Source: Kappaphycus alvarezii
Lineage: Eukaryota > Rhodophyta > Florideophyceae > Gigartinales > Solieriaceae
Assembly (NCBI GenBank): GCA_002205965.3
Contig: NADL03000451.1
Location: forward strand, 558,001-622,000
DNA: 64,000 nucleotides
Reading direction: 5' to 3'
Shown: positions 55,156 to 64,000 of the stretch, in pieces
Numbering within the stretch: position 1 is the stretch's first letter
Layout: the number at the start of each line of letters is the position of its first letter
The notes under the pieces: model-generated
Told to the model about the DNA's origin: nothing
Seen by the model: only the letters and a program-made list of their open reading frames with translations
Database searches by the model: none
Made by a program: the position numbers and the translations under genes

Positions 55156-56902
55156 TAGCAAGGTCCGAACCGGAGTGGGCCCCTCAGAAGCCGAGACCTC
55201 GTTTAGCCTCTAACAAGTTTTGAGCAAGTGGAAACGCATAGAGAGGTACCAAGGAGACTTCTGCCGCCGACCCTGATACGAACTACGTGCGGTTAGAAGG
55301 TGATCCGACGCGCCCGCCACCTTTACGGGACCCAAGTCCTGGGCGGCACCGCTGAGTTGGCGGCGGTGTCCTCAGAAGGGGGAAGGAAGTCGCCGAAGAA
55401 GACCACACGAGCACACAGTGACCAACCAAGGCCCTTAATCACCCCTCTAGGACAGATCGAGCCGATAGACTGGCTCTAGAGGGACACAGAAGCCCCTGAT
55501 GCTACCCGCTTCACTACCTCCACGAAGACCTCCGTTCTTCGCAAGGGGGAAGGGGACCTTGCCCTTTCCTCGTATCAGTGGAAAGGGTTTACATCGAATC
55601 TCGCGCACACTGCTTAGCGTTAGAAGACGAGAGACCCCGTGATAACGACACGCATCCAGTTGCGCCGCCGTGTTGGAGGCTTGACGCTGTCGCGTGGAGT
55701 GGCCCTGCCCAGATGGGAGCAACGAAAAGTAGTCGCGGGTGGCTTCGAGGGAGCCCCTTCCTTGTGCACCCTGACTAGACGACGAACCCGGCGGGTGGGT
55801 CTGATGAAGGGGGATGTAGGGGCCCCGCTGATCCGAGGACCTCCCCTGCGAGGGCGAATTGTTCAGAGTTTAAGGACCCAACCCCAACGAATAGGGGCCA
55901 GCACGAGCGTACGGGTCCTGCGAGAAAGGGTGGCCCGAACGAGGATAGGAGTCGTGAGGATGGGACCTGCCAGCATGGTGCGGGTCCCGCAAAGGGGGAT
56001 GGAGGACATAATGAAGTGAGCGGGAACGGGAAAGAGATGAAAAAGGGAAAGAGAGCTGCTGGAGCAGAGAGAAGTCAAAGTGACCTCGCCCGGGCGGCGG
56101 TATATTTAGCCGAACCAGATTGAGTCTTGGGCACAGCAAGCACCATCCGGAGTGGAACTGGTCGACGAAGGCTCCGGCGATAGGATAGTTGGACGAGCAC
56201 GAGGTCCTCTTAGGTTCCAGGAGTTGTCCGATGGAACTGGGAATGGAAGCAAAATCGTTGATAAAACACCTTCAGGGAGCGGAGCCTTGAAAACCGGGGC
56301 CACGCAGGGGTGCAGCCGTGCTCCCGCCTTATGCGCCGGGCCAGGAGGTTTTAATGGAGAAGAAGGAAACTTGGTCGGCGTGGGAAGGTTGGTGACGTCT
56401 CTGAGGTGAAAGTTTCGAGGAGAAAGTGAAGAAAGGAACACCACAGTGGCAGTGGAGAAGTGTTGTGACCGGCGAGGCGACTCTGTCTGTGGGCACGCTA
56501 CCATGGGCTGCAACAGCTGCACAGAAGAAGCCGCGCCCGAGAGTAGCGGCAAAAAAGCGGCTCTATGCGCTGCGGACTAGTGGGCAGTGCAAGAGGTCAT
56601 CGAAGCGCCCGCCGATAAACTCGAACGGAAAGAACGTAGAACGGAGAAGAAGAAATATATTGAGTGTGCCCCGGAGAAAAGGACTAGAGGCGGTGGATCC
56701 GTGAGGGAAGTCCTAGAAAAGACTTGCCACGCTAATGGGCAACCAGAGGAGCCTGCAAAACCGGTACGTGAGGCGTATAACCCACACTTGGAGACAAAAA
56801 CAGCCCTACCATTGATCATTTACCAAAGACAAAACTTGTAATTTAGCCCCACTCAACGTGCACGGCCTCGAAACGGACAAGTGGATACATGCTGTAACCG
56901 CT
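55156..56902 (+). other. GC-rich region between pol and the 3' LTR of element 2
   Basis: About 1.7 kb inside the element with short plus-strand frames (126 codons from about 55639, 85 from 56152, 84 from 56587). One is charged: LERKERRTEKKKYIE then VREVLEKTCHANGQ. No zinc knuckle or env-like membrane segment is seen. It could be a displaced gag, an extra ORF or noncoding filler. Confidence 0.35.
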
Positions 56903-57822
56903 CAGAAGGGGGAGATGTAGTGCATTGCTGGCGCCATAACCCAAAGTCCCGCTATTACGGTGGCAATTGTAAGGTGATCCCCTACAGTGGGGGTCCTACA
57001 GCGCATTGTATGCGTCCGCGGCCCATGGCGGCTGCTGTACCTCTTTAGAGTAGCTAATGATAGATTAGATCTGAATCCGTATAGAATTCCTCCAACCGGC
57101 TCACCTGAGCCGGCGGCGGAAAAGGGGGGGCTATGTACATATAAGGTCCAATACCCCACCTTAACCCCCCTTGAGTGTAAAGTCACCCTGGACCTACACG
57201 ATCCCCCGACCCCCCATAGTTGCGACTCTTCCGATCGAGTCTTCCCTTTTATAAGCGCTCATCGCGGAGGGCGGAAGTCATTGGTACCCCTTTCTCCCTT
57301 CCCGTTTTGTCGCTTCCTTTAGTAACTAGCTTTAGTTCCATCGCGGCAGGTTGCGACCGCTGCCGGTGACAGTACATGCCGAGGGTGCGTGCGCAAGATT
57401 ACCCGCTTGGTATTGGTGGAGCGAACGACGCACTATAGGTGGCGTCATGTCGGCGATCCCTGCTGGGGTTCGTGTGGTGCTGTGAGGTCTCAACGCTGCT
57501 ACAAGGTATCGACGGGACCACTATAAGTCCCTCAAGGAGCGTAAGGCGTGATCCGCGCCGACAAGACCAGTTGGCAGCTCTGAGGCTGGCCGTACGCCAT
57601 CTATTTTACGAAGGTAGGTCTTTTCTGTTCTGGTGGGAGCTACGCCCAACACCGAGTGGCATCCAGTATCGACTTAGCCGTACAAGTCTCTACCACCGCC
57701 GCAGCTACCGTTTGTTGCGGCTCATTCTACTGCCAGAGGAGGGAGTCTGACACCATCAGTGTTTGCAGATCAGGTTGGACGCTGTTGGTTGTTGGTTTTG
57801 TTAGTAGTCAGCCGTTGCACCA
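56903..57822 (+). repeat. Polypurine tract and 3' LTR of element 2
   Basis: The purine tract cagaagggggaga (56903-56915) is followed by the LTR from TGTAGTGCATTGC (56916) to the CA at 57822. The last 260 bp repeat at 51572-51831. The next base begins unrelated sequence. Confidence 0.75.
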
Positions 57823-58260
57823 AAGAAGGCAAAAAGCGGAAATGGAAGAGCGGAGATTGTTGGCGCCCCTTAGTGTGAGAAGTGGAGGGTATCGAATAGG
57901 TGCGTAGTGATCAGAGAGACTTGAAAGAGGAAGGAATGAAAAGAGAAGGGAGCAGGATAATAGAGAAGCGGAAGAAAGAATGAAAGAGCGCATAATTGCG
58001 AGGCAAAAATGGGCCGAGTAAGAAAACAGCTCGGGGTTTCCTACGCCTTGAGGTGATTCGGACGAGAGGTGAAGGGAACTAATCTCCTTGCGTGAATGGC
58101 GCGGCAGGAATGGCGACACCCGCATGACATGACTCAGTATCGGGGTCGTTCAACTTTCCAAATGCGGGAAGGCCCTTAATAGCGCGATCGAAGCTAGAGC
58201 CAATTGGCAGCTGATGCAAAAGCCTGCACATGTACACAGAAGCCAATACCCTACGTTGAA
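57823..58260. other. Possible 3' LTR region of gypsy element 3
   Basis: Directly abuts the 3' LTR of element 2 and precedes the integrase end of element 3. The minus strand is pyrimidine-rich (about 57900-58000), as is the region 62040-62150 upstream of element 3, so these may be its two LTRs. I could not align them convincingly. Confidence 0.3.
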
Positions 58261-58296
58261 CATACGAGGCTCTGTTGAGGTTGAGTCGCCAATTCT

Positions 58297-61263
58297 ATGC
58301 ATCTATTCCTCTCGACAATGAGCTCGAAGGCCCGAGGAGGCCAGAAGTTCCAACTTGCGGAGCATATTGGAAGCGTTGGCTATCAATGCGACGGGGTCAA
58401 AGGGACTCATGCGCGGAAGTACTCCGGACATCAGTTCGAAGGGCAAAGCTCCTGCGGAAAGGCGACAGCGGCGGTACCCGTACAAGAAATAGGGCAAGCA
58501 CTCTTCCTAATCTGTTCCTCGACCGAAAAAATCTCCTTCAAGGCAGTTTTGATGGTTCGTAACACCATTTTGGCTCTATTTGTAGATATGAGAGTATACG
58601 AGAGAACGGTGGTCCAGATAATTCCATGTTTCTTTATGAAGTCCGCAGTGGCGGCACAGGTGAAGCACCCGGCGTTGTCGGAGATAATAGTCTTCGGGGG
58701 AACTAAAAGGGTGCATAATTTCGCTCTCTATGAAATTGGCGACAGTTACAGCAGACGAGTCCGTAGTGGAAACTGCGATTGGCCAACCTGTCAAATGATA
58801 GACAGTGAAGAGTAGATAATTCTTCCCTGCATTCTATATCGGTAGAGGTCCCGCGAAATCGATTGAATAGGCCTCGAACGTATTCACCAATGGGATATTA
58901 AAAGTCGTGCGATACGGCGGAAGAGGCCTCGTTTTCTAGAACCCTTCGCAAGTTTTCACATAGTTGTGAATGTGTCGGTGCTGCCACCAATAACGGTCTC
59001 GGACAAATTTCTTTGTCGTCTCCTTGTCCCAATGTCCAACATAGTCATGGAAGATTTACAGTATCGCTATCCTGCCTATAATAAACGGTACGGACTTTAT
59101 TCCGTTTTTGGTCCTCCTAAGAAGCTTTCCTTCCCACATCATGAAGGGTTTAGCCATACGTTTGATCGAACGGCGCTCTTCCTCATCGCCAAACCGGATC
59201 TTTAAGCCTACTAATGACGGGCGACGTCTACCAGTAAAGGCTCAAGCGTGGGATTCTCTTCGGCAGTGAAGGAATCTAGCACGACAACTAGGTCTCCTTC
59301 ATCATGCTTAGAGGTAGGACAGGAGCCAGTAGGTACTACACGCGAGAGGTGGTCAGTTGCGCCGTTGCCCGTGCTTGTCCTGTACTCTACCTCGAACTCA
59401 TACTCGGCAAGAAAAAAAATCCAGCTTGCCACCATTACAAAGGGCCTGATGGTCGGTTATCAGCTTGAAAGGCTCCGTCCATTACAGATACGCCCTAAAT
59501 TTACTTAAAGCGAAAATGACGGCGAGGGCCTCCCAATCACAGGCGCACTAGTTGCGATCTGCTGAGTCCATCTTCTGGCTTGCGTACTGCACGGAATGAA
59601 TCTTTCCATCCTCCTCCGTATGGGCCAAAACTGCCCGAACGGCGACATTAGAAGCGTCGATTACCACGATGAATGGGGACTCGAAGTCTGGGAAGGATAG
59701 CGCCGGCGGAGGGGTGAGCTTCTCTTTCAGAGATTCGAAGGCGGCAGTCATCTCTTCAGTCGATTCGAATTTCTTGTTCCCCGAAGTTGCTGCGTCAAGG
59801 GCGGCAGATATTCCTGCGAAATCCTTAATGAAACGACGATAGAACCGGGCGAGGCCAAGAAAGATACGCAACTCCGTTTAGTTGGTAGGGTTGGGGGCCC
59901 TCTTGATGGAATCTATTTTTTCTTCGTCGACAGGGACACCACGTTTGTACACGAAGCAACCAAGCAGCTTCACGCTTGGCATAGCAAACACAAATTTCGT
60001 AATCTTGAGTTCAAGTAGTGCTTCCCCGACTGCCTTGAAAAAGACAGTTAGGTGATAAATATGCTCCTTCATAGAGTTAGAGAAGATTAAGGTATCATCA
60101 AAATAGACCCGGACGAAGGGAATGTATTTCAGTACGTAGTACATCATGAGATGGAACGTAGAAGGCGCTTTTATTAGCACGGAGGGCATCACCTCGAACT
60201 TGAAGGTACAAAAAAAGCTAACGAAAGTGATCATTTCTCTGCATTCCTCAGCCATACAGATTTGCTAGTATCCCACGACCAAATCGAGGGTGGTGAAGAT
60301 AGAGCTACCCTTTTGATTGCCAATTATTACCTCTATCTTGGGTAGTTGCCAGTGATCCGCCTTTATTTTGTTGTTGAGAGTGCGACAGTCCACGCGAAAA
60401 ATGGGACTACCATCCTTATTCGTTACGGTATCGACCGGGAACGACCACATCGACGACCCAGGTTTGATGATGCCAGCATCTAATATGTTGTCGATTTCTA
60501 GACAGGCAATTTCGTTGTGTCGAGGCGATGTTTGGCGAGCCCTGTGGTAGATAGGGGTACGATACTTTTTTTCAAGGGTACATTTCATCGGTATCGCTGC
60601 AGGACGTAGCTTTTCTATAGTATAGACGACGGTGCCAATGTCACGAAGCAGCCTATTTATCTTTCTTTGCGTTTCTTCCTTCAAGTGAGCGAGTCGAGCC
60701 CTCAGAGCATCACGCTTTTTCTCCTCCCTGTCTTCTTCGTCCGTAGTAAATTCTTCACTGGGAAGATCCCTCTCTAGTCCGGAAGATTTATCCTTGCGGA
60801 AAGCCAGGACAAGTTCTTCTTCCGACGAGTCAGACGACTCCGGACCTGCGTTCGAATCAGACGTGAAATCTTCACTGGGGTTCCTAGTCAGGATCGAGTG
60901 GAAGCACCACTTCTTCGGAACCCATAGTTAAGCCAACGCTCTGCGGCCCGAAATACGTGTTTGCACGCATAGCTGCGAGCGTGGGAGACCTATTATGGTG
61001 TCGAATGGGGACTTCTCGACGATGAGGAAGTCTAATTTGACGGCTAGGTCTCCGAAAGTCGTCGGGACCTCTACCAGCGAGCCGACACAGGAAGAGCTAT
61101 CACTGTTTGCAAAAGTGATCCTTCTAGACGAATAGTTCGGCGAGAAGTACAGATGTCGAGAAAAATCAGCCAGTATGACGTCCGGAATTCGAAACGACTG
61201 CGTCACGTGAAATAGACTGTTTTCCAAGCAAACGGCGCATAACTTTGGTAGATCCTTCAGCAT
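58297..61263 (-). pseudogene. Gypsy element 3: protease-RT-RNase H-integrase relic
   Basis: Read on the minus strand. Protease C-terminal half: FGDLAVKLDFLIVEKSP, FDTIIGLPRSQ (about 61080-60970). RT (60684-59880): IDNILDAGIIKPGSS, DCRTLNNKIKADHW, SSIFTTLDLVVGY, FKFEVMPSVLIKAPSTF, the catalytic box YFDD with both Asp, and KLLGCFVYKRGVPVDEEK. RNase H (59871-59211): FLGLARFYRRFIKDF, FPDFESPFIVVIDAS, AEYEFEVEYRTSTGNG. Integrase: HLTGWPIAVSTTDSSAV and FIESEIMHPFSSPED (58800-58690), then a frame change; its end, YFLYGYRRCRLSAGALPFEL, is at 58500-58430. It is the same family as element 1 in the opposite orientation. A frameshift or stop separates most blocks. Confidence 0.88.
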
Positions 61264-62639
61264 CTACACTAAGAAGCTGACCGAATGTCAAGCCACAATT
61301 CGCGTTTGCAAGCTCGGAAACAACGTCATGTTTGCCGGCCTATTCTTGCAGCTTGTTTGAGTTCTTCCTCTCAGGGTTCGATTTCTTCGCCTTCCTCTCA
61401 CGGCTAATGATTCGAAATTCTTCCAGGGGTAGGGCTGGGCACGGCTGTGTAGCGCGAGCTTTGGGTCCAGTTGCGAGGCAAGAGATCGGAATGACTACAT
61501 GGTTGTACTTGACGGGGCTGTTTCGGCAGTGCATCTCCGTCGGCATTTCTCTTGACGAAATTAAAGCCTAAATCCTGCGACAAATCAGCGTCGGCCGAGT
61601 TGAATTGGAACTGGGTCGAATTGGAATGAGCCTGTGACTGGCTTGGAATGGGTCTTAGATGGACTCAGAGCTTCTTCTGAGAAAATGTCGACCACGTGAA
61701 GTGAATCGAGATGAAATGAAATTTTTGTGCGACGAATCATTTATTCAATGTAATACTGTACTGCACAGTAGGGGCGCGTCACTCTGAAAGACTGATTTCT
61801 GGGGAACTACAGATCAGTTTGACAGTAAAAGGTGAGAATCCAAATTGAGAGGATTTTTTGAAATCCTTTGTAGAGTTCAGAGGGCAGACTGGCGGATATC
61901 CAACACTAAATTTGGTTTTAAGGACCAGTGGTTGGATTATGTTCTCACCGCTTCAACGGTGGCAGTGTCAAAGCTTTGCCATGCTTCACTTCAGCTGTCG
62001 GGGGTTCCAAATATTGTCCTCTGCCTACTGCTGATAGAAGGAAGGAAAAGATGGAGCGGGGGAGAGAAAGAAGGAGAAAAAGAGAGCAGGAGAGTGAAAC
62101 GAGAGTGAAAGAGTGAGAAAGAGAAGAATTGAGGTACCCAGGAAGAGAGTTGAAAGGAGAAAAGGTGTTGAGAGACTTTACTCAGACAGAAAATGGAGGG
62201 AGACCGGGGCTTATATAGACCTCGAGGCGAGTTGACTGGTGCTTCCGGATGATAGAAGGAAGTTTCCAGAAGCCATGTAGACGACGGTGGGAGGCGGACC
62301 CTAAACATGCTTGAGCTGATCTATCGAAGATCAGCTCATGATTAAAGCACCGTATAGTGAAAAAGCGTAACAGTCAAGTTCTAGGTTGTACAGTAAACTA
62401 CAGCAAAAGATTTCTGTAAGCCTCTTTGCTGGCTGCAACCACCCAGAAGAGGAAACAGAAATTAATTACACTAACAACTTCGATGGAGTATTCGCATGTC
62501 AAGTCCCGCCATCCAACACTACGTCTCTATCATGCAGTTCTATTTTGCGATAGATTCTCACTCCGCTGCTTGAGAGAGAGACAAGGAGGACGATAACGGA
62601 CGTATTAGGACGTTTTCAGGGGTCGACTATCGATATCCG
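61264..62639. other. Upstream region of gypsy element 3, gag not recognised
   Basis: This should contain the gag and 5' LTR of the minus-strand element 3. I see no zinc knuckle. A TATA box (ctatataag on the minus strand, 62211-62219) followed by pyrimidine-rich leader looks like an LTR promoter. A small palindrome, gagctgatctatcgaagatcagctc, sits at 62313-62337, and a GTAC motif at 61755. Confidence 0.4.
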
Positions 62640-64000
62640 AGGAGGATTTGATCGATGTGACTCGCGCGTTTGTACAAGGCGAAAAGATTGATGATGATGT
62701 TACTTGGAAACGCGAAGTGAAATATGACTTTCTGGCGCGAGAGCTCGTGGAACCGCAGATTATGCTTCAATTTTCTTTGGCCGCCAAGTATAAAGTATGC
62801 ATATCTCAAAGGGAAAAAGTACGCGTAGAAAATCTTGAACATGTAGTTTAAGTTCAGTACAACGTTACCGCCTTGGATCGTGACGTGCAGAAAGAATCAC
62901 CCTATAATATTATCCGCGAGGAAAGCAGGAGCTGTGTACACCAAGTATTAGACGCTTTGCAACATGAATTCGCAGTTGCAGTTACAGGTCAACCAGGCAT
63001 TGGCAAGACTTGATTGCTGTGCTGTATGCTGGCTACAAGTTGGAGAAAATGCTTCTGTTTTTACCGAAAGAATACGGTGAGTACCGGGTATGGAGAGGAA
63101 CGACCGACGATTTCTCCAGTTCAAAGTTCAAGCAGGAGCAACGGATAGTAGAAGTAATTGATCCTCCGGAAGAAGGACCGTAATCTTCAATGGGTGAGTG
63201 CAGATTGCTAAAGTTAGTTTCAAACAATACCGGCAAACAATTCCGAAACTAGGAAAAATATAGAATTCTATTAGTTACATCGAGGCCCACGGCGAGAGAG
63301 ATTCTCGAAATGACGATAGTTATATGTGACGAGGAGAGGTCTATGCATCCATAGCAGGTCATTGAACTCAATATGATGGAAGATAAGATGACTGAAGTCG
63401 AGAGAACAGTTGATATCGTCGGAGCTATCCCGCGCCTTGTCTTCAGATCGGAATTGTTCAGACTAGCAATCAGAAGGTGCATACGGGGTGCCGAAGTGAG
63501 TACCAGAATTTTGTCTGATTCCGATCTTTAAAAGGCTCTTTGAGGGAAGTACAGACCACTTCTCCAGAAGTGCCCAGCATCTGAGTCGTGAAGAGTTTTC
63601 TTTTTGAGCCCAAAAAAGTTGAATTTTAGGACATAGAAGGAAAGTGCGCGGCATCCCGCTGCTTTGAAACGTTTCCCCATTGTAACACTCGTTATTCGTG
63701 GCCGTCTGGAGCATTGAATTGAGGTCTTGAGGAAGAACAAGTTTTAAAACTTTGAGTTTGAATGGCTTTGTGAAAAGCAATGGCGGAAAGCTGAAATTCA
63801 GTATGTTTCATATGCTGATAACAGCAATGAATATCAAATAATTGCTTCCATGGATCAAGAAGAGCGACGAGTGTATCGGTCTGTTGCAAGTAACTTTCCA
63901 TTTGTTGACTTTGCAAGGAGAAAGAAGTCGTGGTACAATGCGAAGTCAATAAGCAAGGATATCATGACAGTGCTTTTTAAAGAAGACGAAACCAGAAAAT
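62640..64000 (+). pseudogene. P-loop NTPase of Crinkler/RHS type, broken
   Basis: The plus strand carries a decayed NTPase that runs off the window. A charged N-terminal part (RAFVQGEKIDDDVTWKREVK, 62664 onward) is followed by REESRSCVHQVLDALQHEFA and a Walker A box AVAVTGQPGIGKT (about 62975-63012). A TGA follows at once; one missing base there would restore LIAVLYAGYKLEKMLLFLPK. Later pieces include VGAIPRLVFRSELFRLAIRR (63418-63477) and FPFVDFARRKKSWYNAK (63900-63950). The GxPGIGKT start, IPRLVF lid-like segment and DFA..WxNAK close to the end are the features I associate with the Crinkler/retrotransposon-hot-spot NTPases known from oomycetes, trypanosomes and many other eukaryotes. Several stops lie between them. 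Assignment is tentative. Confidence 0.45.

Larger units (their letters stand above)
51572..57822 (+). mobile_element. Chromovirus-type gypsy element (element 2), decayed
   Basis: Direct repeats of 260 bp (51572-51831 and 57563-57822), differing at about 20 positions by eye, flank a pol relic on the plus strand. The 3' LTR is visible in full from TGTAGTGC at 56916, right after the purine tract agaagggggaga, to ..gcacca at 57822 (907 bp). The 5' LTR lacks most of its beginning, so it has been truncated or rearranged, and only about 230 bp separate it from RT. Gag and protease are therefore missing. The chromodomain at the pol C-terminus marks it as a chromovirus. Confidence 0.85.

Noticed and set aside
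62313-62337. Palindrome gagctgatct..agatcagctc as a fourth fold-back
   Set aside because: The arms are only about 10-11 bp, far shorter than the other three, and could arise by chance; noted only in the description of the region.
1-64000. CRISPR arrays, rRNA operons, bacterial operons and Shine-Dalgarno sites
   Set aside because: No regularly spaced repeats, rRNA signatures or bacterial gene organisation were seen. The introns and TE classes are eukaryotic.

Overview
This is eukaryotic nuclear DNA. Four conventional genes sit in two small islands inside a sea of decayed transposons and AT-rich DNA. The genes are intron-poor, but two have clear GT-AG introns of 131 and 199 nt. The many TEs include gypsy/chromovirus elements, non-LTR elements with a restriction-like endonuclease (REL), PIF/Harbinger and Tc1/mariner. 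Together these suggest a florideophyte red alga such as Chondrus crispus. That is my best guess from gene style and TE mix, not an established identification.

Layout: 1-2100 holds a possible broken membrane-protein gene on the minus strand. 2180-11400 is AT-rich, with no long ORF but several intron-like arrangements; the best is a three-exon, 40-codon reading frame at 4144-4555. 11770-12730 and 14832-17977 hold REL-type non-LTR reverse transcriptases, with a 156-bp tandem duplication between them. 19515-20709 is the uracil-DNA glycosylase gene SMUG1. 23720-29055 is a gypsy element. 29056-32959 is AT-rich. 32963-35974 is a complete but dead PIF/Harbinger element with TTA target duplications. 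36232-38469 is a Tc1/mariner element with doubled (IR/DR) termini, into which a 653-bp solo LTR has inserted.

39182-43969 is the main gene island: a CRAL-TRIO lipid-transfer protein (+), the RPA3 subunit of replication protein A (+), and a convergent NEDD1-like WD40 protein (-). RPA3 and the NEDD1-like gene both have E2F-like motifs upstream, which fits S-phase and mitotic control. 47189-48455 is a third REL-type element, 5'-truncated. 48800-51464 is a two-gene DNA transposon with 25-bp terminal repeats and an apparent 7-bp target duplication. It carries an intact Myb/SANT-like (DUF6818-type) gene facing a DDE transposase. 51572-57822 is a decayed chromovirus with a C-terminal chromodomain. 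58297-61263 is a gypsy pol on the minus strand, related to the one at 24-28 kb. 62640-64000 is a broken P-loop NTPase of Crinkler/RHS type.

The conventional genes serve DNA repair (SMUG1), DNA replication (RPA3), spindle or gamma-tubulin organisation (NEDD1-like) and lipid transfer. Almost everything else is mobile DNA at different stages of decay, with clear nesting (LTR within Tc1). The strongest candidates for something undescribed are the two-gene transposon at 48.8-51.5 kb, the hidden spliced micro-gene at 4.1-4.6 kb, the three near-perfect fold-back hairpins, and the dispersed GTAC-rich palindromic sequence around the gene island.
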